Shown: positions 38,679-41,788 of the stretch, in pieces
How the letters are laid out: each line of letters starts with the position of its first letter
Numbering within the stretch: position 1 is the first letter of the stretch
Assembly (NCBI GenBank): GCA_038200435.1
Contig: JBBPXY010000016.1
Coordinates: forward strand, 1-41,788
Length of the DNA: 41,788 nucleotides
Source: JBBPXY01 sp038200435
GTDB taxonomy: Bacteria; Actinomycetota; Thermoleophilia; Solirubrobacterales; Solirubrobacteraceae
Reading direction: 5' to 3'
Notes under the pieces: generated by a model
Told to the model about the DNA's origin: nothing
The model's input: only the letters and a program-made list of their open reading frames with translations
Database searches by the model: none
Program-made: the position numbers and the translations under genes

Positions 38679-39697
38679 GCACCGCCACCCCAGAGAAGAA
38701 CGCCACCCCGGGCGAGACGCCCGACAAGCCGGCGGACCTGACCAAGCAGGGCTGGAAAGGGACCGTCAAGCGCACCGTCAGCGAGTTCCAGGCCGACAAC
38801 CTCACCGACTGGGCGGCGGCGCTGACCTACTACGCGGTCCAGGCCCTCTTCCCGGCGATGATCGTGCTCGTCGCGCTGCTGGGGCTCTTTGGCAACGCCG
38901 ACACGATCAACTCGATCTTCGGAATCATCAAGGACGCCGGCGCGCCGCAGTCGACGGTCGACGCCGTCCGGACACCGCTCGAGGGCGTCATCAAGTCCAG
39001 GGGCGGGGCCGGCGCCCTCCTTGGCGTCGGGTTGCTCGGGGCGCTCTTTTCGGCCTCTGGGTACATCGGGGCGTTCATGCGCGCCTCGAACGCCGTCTAC
39101 GAAGTGCAGGAGGGCCGCCCGTTCTGGAAGCTGCGCCCCCTCCAGATCCTCGTGACGATCGCGATGGTGCTGGTGCTCGCGGTGGTCCTCATCGCACTCG
39201 TCGTCAGCGGCCCGCTGGCCAGCGCCGTGGGCAAGGCGATCGGCATCGGCGGGACCGCGGTGACGGTCTTCAACATCGCGAAGTGGCCGGTGATCCTCGT
39301 CGTCCTGATGGGGATGGTCGCCCTCCTCTACTACATCGCGCCGAACGTGAAGCAGCCGAAGGTGCGCTGGGTCTCGCCGGGCGGCGTCGTCGCGGTGTTG
39401 CTGTGGATACTGGCCTCGGCAGCGTTCGCCTTCTACGTCGCCAACTTCGGCTCCTACAACAAGACCTACGGCACGCTCGGGGCCGTGATCTCGCTCCTCG
39501 TGTGGCTGTGGATCACCAACCTCGCGCTGCTCTTCGGCATCGAGCTCGACTCCGAGCTCGAGCGCTCGCGCGAGCTGCACGCCGGGCTGCCGGCCGAGGA
39601 GGAGATCCAGCTCGAGCCCCGCCAGAAGGCCAAGGGCGGATCCGCAGTGGCGGCCAAGCTCGATAAGCCGCCCGAGTACACTCCGCCGTCGGACTGA
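38675..39697 (+). CDS. YihY/BrkB-family membrane protein
   Basis: A 340-residue membrane protein of the YihY/BrkB family. A charged N-terminus is followed by LTDWAAALTYYAVQALFPAMIVLVALLGLFG, then FSASGYIGAFMRASNAVY, WKLRPLQILVTIAMVLVLAV, YIAPNVKQPKVRWVSPGGVVAVLLWI, and YNKTYGTLGAVISLLVWLW with LFGIELDSEL. About six helices and a cytoplasmic Lys/Glu-rich tail are predicted. The family was once called RNase BN in error, and its true role is unknown. It overlaps wecA by ATGA. Confidence 0.94.
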   Translation: MSTATPEKNATPGETPDKPADLTKQGWKGTVKRTVSEFQADNLTDWAAALTYYAVQALFPAMIVLVALLGLFGNADTINSIFGIIKDAGAPQSTVDAVRTPLEGVIKSRGGAGALLGVGLLGALFSASGYIGAFMRASNAVYEVQEGRPFWKLRPLQILVTIAMVLVLAVVLIALVVSGPLASAVGKAIGIGGTAVTVFNIAKWPVILVVLMGMVALLYYIAPNVKQPKVRWVSPGGVVAVLLWILASAAFAFYVANFGSYNKTYGTLGAVISLLVWLWITNLALLFGIELDSELERSRELHAGLPAEEEIQLEPRQKAKGGSAVAAKLDKPPEYTPPSD

Positions 39698-39699
39698 CC

Positions 39700-40776
39700 G
39701 TGACAGCCGGCTTCACGCGCTTCCAGCTCGCCATGCTGGGCGGAGTCGCACTCGCGACCATCGCGGCGGGGGTCGCCCGTTACGCGTCCGGGGTGCCGGC
39801 CCTCGTGGCGTTCGCGTTCGCGACGGTGGCCCTGGCCGGCATGGCCTGGATCGTCTCCTTCTCCACCGAGCAGGTCGGGCAGCGCTTCGGCCCCGCCGTC
39901 ACCGGGTTCATGCAGTCGACGCTCGGCAACCTGCCCGAGTTCTTCGTCGTGCTCTTCGCCCTCGGGTCCGGCCAGCTCGTCGTGGCGCAGACCTCGATCA
40001 TCGGCTCGATCTTCGTGAACGCACTGCTCGTGCTGGGTCTCGTGCTGGTCGCCGGCGCGCGCGAGTCGAAGGACGGCGTCATGCGCTTTCATCCGCGCCT
40101 GCCCAACGACACGGCGACCCTGCTGCTGGTCTCCACGTTCATCATCGTCCTGATCGGACTGTCGAACTCGGCGAACGACCCGGCCAGCCATCACATCAAG
40201 GCGATCTCGGTGATCGGCTCCATCGCCCTCCTCGGCGTCTACGCCGCTTGGGTCGTGCCCTACCTGCGTGGGGGTGGAGCTGCTGCGGGGGGAGACTCGG
40301 ATTCGAATGAGAGCACGCGGGTGCCGCTCGCGTTCAGCCTGGGTTTGCTCGCCGTCGCGGGTGTCGCCTCGGCGTTCGTCTCGGACTGGTTCGTCAAGGC
40401 CCTCGAGCCGACCATCAAGCAGCTCGACATCTCGCCCGCGTTCGCCGGATTGGTGATCGTCGCCATCGCGGGCAATGCGGTCGAGAACGTGACGGGGGTC
40501 GTCCTGGCCCACAAAGGACAGGCCGATCTGGCCATCTCGGTGGTCAAGAACTCCGTGGCGCAGATCGCGGCGTTCCTGTTCCCGCTGCTGGTGCTCGTCT
40601 CGCTCGCCTTCTCGACGTCGCTGACATTCGCGCTGGCTCCGGTCTACATCGGAGCCCTCTTCGTCACGGCGCTCGTCATCTGGCAGATCACCGGCGACGG
40701 TGAGGCCTCGGCATTTGAGGGCTGGGCGCTGATCGGGATCTTCGTGATCCTGGCGACGGTGGCGTTCTTCGAGTGA
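39700..40776 (+). CDS. CaCA-family Ca2+/H+ antiporter (CAX type)
   Basis: A 358-residue cation/proton exchanger with about eleven hydrophobic helices and two inverted alpha-repeats. The repeat cores are FMQSTLGNLPEFFVVLFAL (near residue 75) and VIVAIAGNAVENVTGVVLA (near residue 250), where the Glu of GNxxE binds Ca2+ or H+. The first repeat has Pro where GNAVE is usual. The acidic linker (GGDSDSNESTR, about residue 200) separates the halves, as in CAX proteins. The GTG lies 2 nt after the YihY stop, so they are cotranscribed. It probably exports Ca2+ or another divalent cation. Confidence 0.93.
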   Translation: MTAGFTRFQLAMLGGVALATIAAGVARYASGVPALVAFAFATVALAGMAWIVSFSTEQVGQRFGPAVTGFMQSTLGNLPEFFVVLFALGSGQLVVAQTSIIGSIFVNALLVLGLVLVAGARESKDGVMRFHPRLPNDTATLLLVSTFIIVLIGLSNSANDPASHHIKAISVIGSIALLGVYAAWVVPYLRGGGAAAGGDSDSNESTRVPLAFSLGLLAVAGVASAFVSDWFVKALEPTIKQLDISPAFAGLVIVAIAGNAVENVTGVVLAHKGQADLAISVVKNSVAQIAAFLFPLLVLVSLAFSTSLTFALAPVYIGALFVTALVIWQITGDGEASAFEGWALIGIFVILATVAFFE

Positions 40777-40821
40777 ACGTTCTTCTTCAATCGTTGTCGG
40801 GGGAACGGTTGAAGAACGTTC
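40775..40821. terminator. bidirectional terminator hairpin between convergent genes
   Basis: GAACGTTCTTC plus TTCAATCGTT on the left (40775-40795) pairs with AACGGTTGAAGAACGTTC on the right (40804-40821). The pairing has one 3-nt bulge (a duplicated TTC) and one G-U-type mismatch. It is the only structure in the 61-nt space between the antiporter and the convergent glycosidase. Confidence 0.75.
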
Positions 40822-40837
40822 GCCCAGCTGGACGTGT

Positions 40838-41788
40838 TTACGGCGAGAAGGCCGAGAAACGGCTGCTGCTGAGGATCGACCGCAGCGCCTGCGTGCTCGC
40901 GGGGAAGCGGAAGAGCCGGAACGGCCCGCGCTCGTTGTTGCCTTGGTTGTAGAGGAGCATCCGCACGCTCGAGCGGCGGGCCGCCCAGGAGAAGAGCTGG
41001 CGGACGAAGGCCGGGCGGTCGGCGTCCCACATCGCCCACTCGCCGAAGGCGAAAGGCTTGCCGGCGTAGGCGCGGTAGAAGCGCTCCAGCCCCGTGAAGT
41101 TGGGGAACTTCGAGTAGAAGTCCGTACCGACCCAGTCGACGTAGCGAGAGCCGGGCCAGTAGGCGCGCGGGGAGTTGGCCCGGGTGTCCGGGGCGCCCGC
41201 GACCTGCGGCATCCAGAGGAAGGCGACGCGCGGGCGCGCGAGATCGGCGTGCGCGCCCTGCACCGGCGCGAGGCCGAGGTGACCCAGCCGGGAGTTGAGC
41301 GTGCTCAGCCGCCCGCCGCGGACGATCAGCACCAGCCGCTTCCAGGCCCGGCGGAAGGCGGCCGTGGAGTGCGAGGCACCGCGCGAGCGGCCGTTCGCTC
41401 CGTAGGCGCAATAGGGGTTCCAGTAGCCGTCCATCTCGGCGAGCGGCCGCAGGTAGACGATCTCACCGGTCGCTGCGATGTCGCGGTTCAGTGCGCGCAG
41501 GTATTCATCGCCGCGGCCCGCGGCGATGGCGGCGGGCGTGATCCGCTCCTGGCTGTTCCCGCCGAAGTTGGTGGAGATCGACAGCATCGGCCGGCTACGG
41601 GCGGCGCGGGCGCGGTCGAAGATCCACTGCGTCGGCTCTCCCCAGGTGGTGAAGAGCTGGAAGACGGGCGGGTGCTTGTGGGTGAGGCGGGTGAACTGCC
41701 CGACCTCGAGGCCGCCGGTGACGCCGGCGAAGACGTGGCCCGGTGCGGGAAGAAACGGGTTGGCGCTCGCCACCGCGGGTAGGGCTCC
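40838..41788 (-). CDS. secreted GH26-like glycosidase (5'-partial at window edge)
   Basis: The 3' part of a glycoside hydrolase, 316 codons of which are in the window. It reads GVTGGLEVGQFTRLTHKHPPVFQLFTTWGEP, VYLRPLAEMDGYWNPYC (acid/base Glu), VDWVGTDFYSKFPN and KPFAFGEWAMWD (nucleophile Glu). This is the pattern of GH26/clan A (beta-mannanase-like) enzymes. The frame continues past the window edge, and the visible GALPAVASA before NPFLP looks like the end of a signal peptide with an AxA cleavage site. The GTG at 41773 is therefore not the true start. Substrate is uncertain. Confidence 0.82.
   Translation of the reverse strand, partial: GALPAVASANPFLPAPGHVFAGVTGGLEVGQFTRLTHKHPPVFQLFTTWGEPTQWIFDRARAARSRPMLSISTNFGGNSQERITPAAIAAGRGDEYLRALNRDIAATGEIVYLRPLAEMDGYWNPYCAYGANGRSRGASHSTAAFRRAWKRLVLIVRGGRLSTLNSRLGHLGLAPVQGAHADLARPRVAFLWMPQVAGAPDTRANSPRAYWPGSRYVDWVGTDFYSKFPNFTGLERFYRAYAGKPFAFGEWAMWDADRPAFVRQLFSWAARRSSVRMLLYNQGNNERGPFRLFRFPASTQALRSILSSSRFSAFSP

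Noticed and set aside
41771..41773. GTG 41773 as the true start of the GH26-like gene
   Set aside because: The frame continues to the window edge with a signal-peptide-like GALPAVASA, so the gene is truncated by the window.

Overview
The window is about 41.8 kb of high-GC, gene-dense bacterial chromosome. It has many GTG and TTG starts, GTGA/ATGA operon overlaps, and TANNNT boxes placed directly in front of start codons, as expected for leaderless mRNAs. The gene content points to an actinobacterium, most likely of the Thermoleophilia/Solirubrobacterales type: a tandem ArsA/Get3 pair, FtsZ, a mycobacterial-style methylated-glucan gene order, a split acyl-CoA mutase with MeaB, and zinc-type L31. 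The lineage is an inference; no rRNA or tRNA gene is visible. No gap between genes exceeds 300 bases.

Layout. (1) 86-3861: a conserved protein of uncertain family, two tandem ArsA/Get3-like ATPases (minus strand) and a small conserved protein. (2) 3890-8026: a ten-codon leader ORF, a ParA ATPase, an FtsZ with a long N-terminal extension overlapping parA, a gamma-glutamyltransferase-like enzyme and a lipoprotein. (3) 8023-10120: a LON-substrate-binding-domain protein and a DNA photolyase, followed by a large imperfect inverted repeat. (4) 10274-15649: two divergent methyltransferases, GH57, GT4, a DUF3253 protein and a hexapeptide acyltransferase. This order resembles the mycobacterial Rv3030-Rv3034c methylglucose lipopolysaccharide locus. 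(5) 15675-25980: MeaB, two acyl-CoA dehydrogenases, a small ORF plus an SCP2-like ORF without a normal start, leucyl aminopeptidase, thiolase, a 60-bp periodic repeat block, a HAD phosphatase, a His-rich DMT transporter and the large subunit of an acyl-CoA mutase. (6) 26021-33112: a secreted beta-helix protein, a lipoprotein, the B12 subunit of the mutase, etfB, etfA, ETF-quinone oxidoreductase and a secreted CARDB protein. (7) 33138-37352: rpmE, DUF1385, prfA, prmC, tsaC/sua5, rpiB. (8) 37464-41788: WecA/TagO-type transferase, YihY, cation/proton antiporter, and a partial GH26-like glycosidase.

How the genes work together. Regions 5 and 6 form an acyl-CoA oxidation module. Acyl-CoA dehydrogenases pass electrons to EtfAB and then through ETF-QO to quinone. 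Thiolase handles the C4 end. The mutase carries the Phe/Gln active-site pair of isobutyryl-CoA mutase rather than the Tyr/Arg pair of methylmalonyl-CoA mutase, which would link valine-type branched acyl-CoAs to beta-oxidation. MeaB would be its chaperone. A perfect TTGACT-N4-AGTCAA palindrome sits on the etf promoter. Region 4 probably makes a cytoplasmic methylated or acylated alpha-glucan.

The most interesting non-coding signals are: the recurrent leaderless -10 boxes, including two divergent gene pairs whose opposing -10 boxes overlap; the alternating GTGGACAG/CTGTCCAC block with an exact 60-bp period; and several elaborate hairpins at convergent gene ends.
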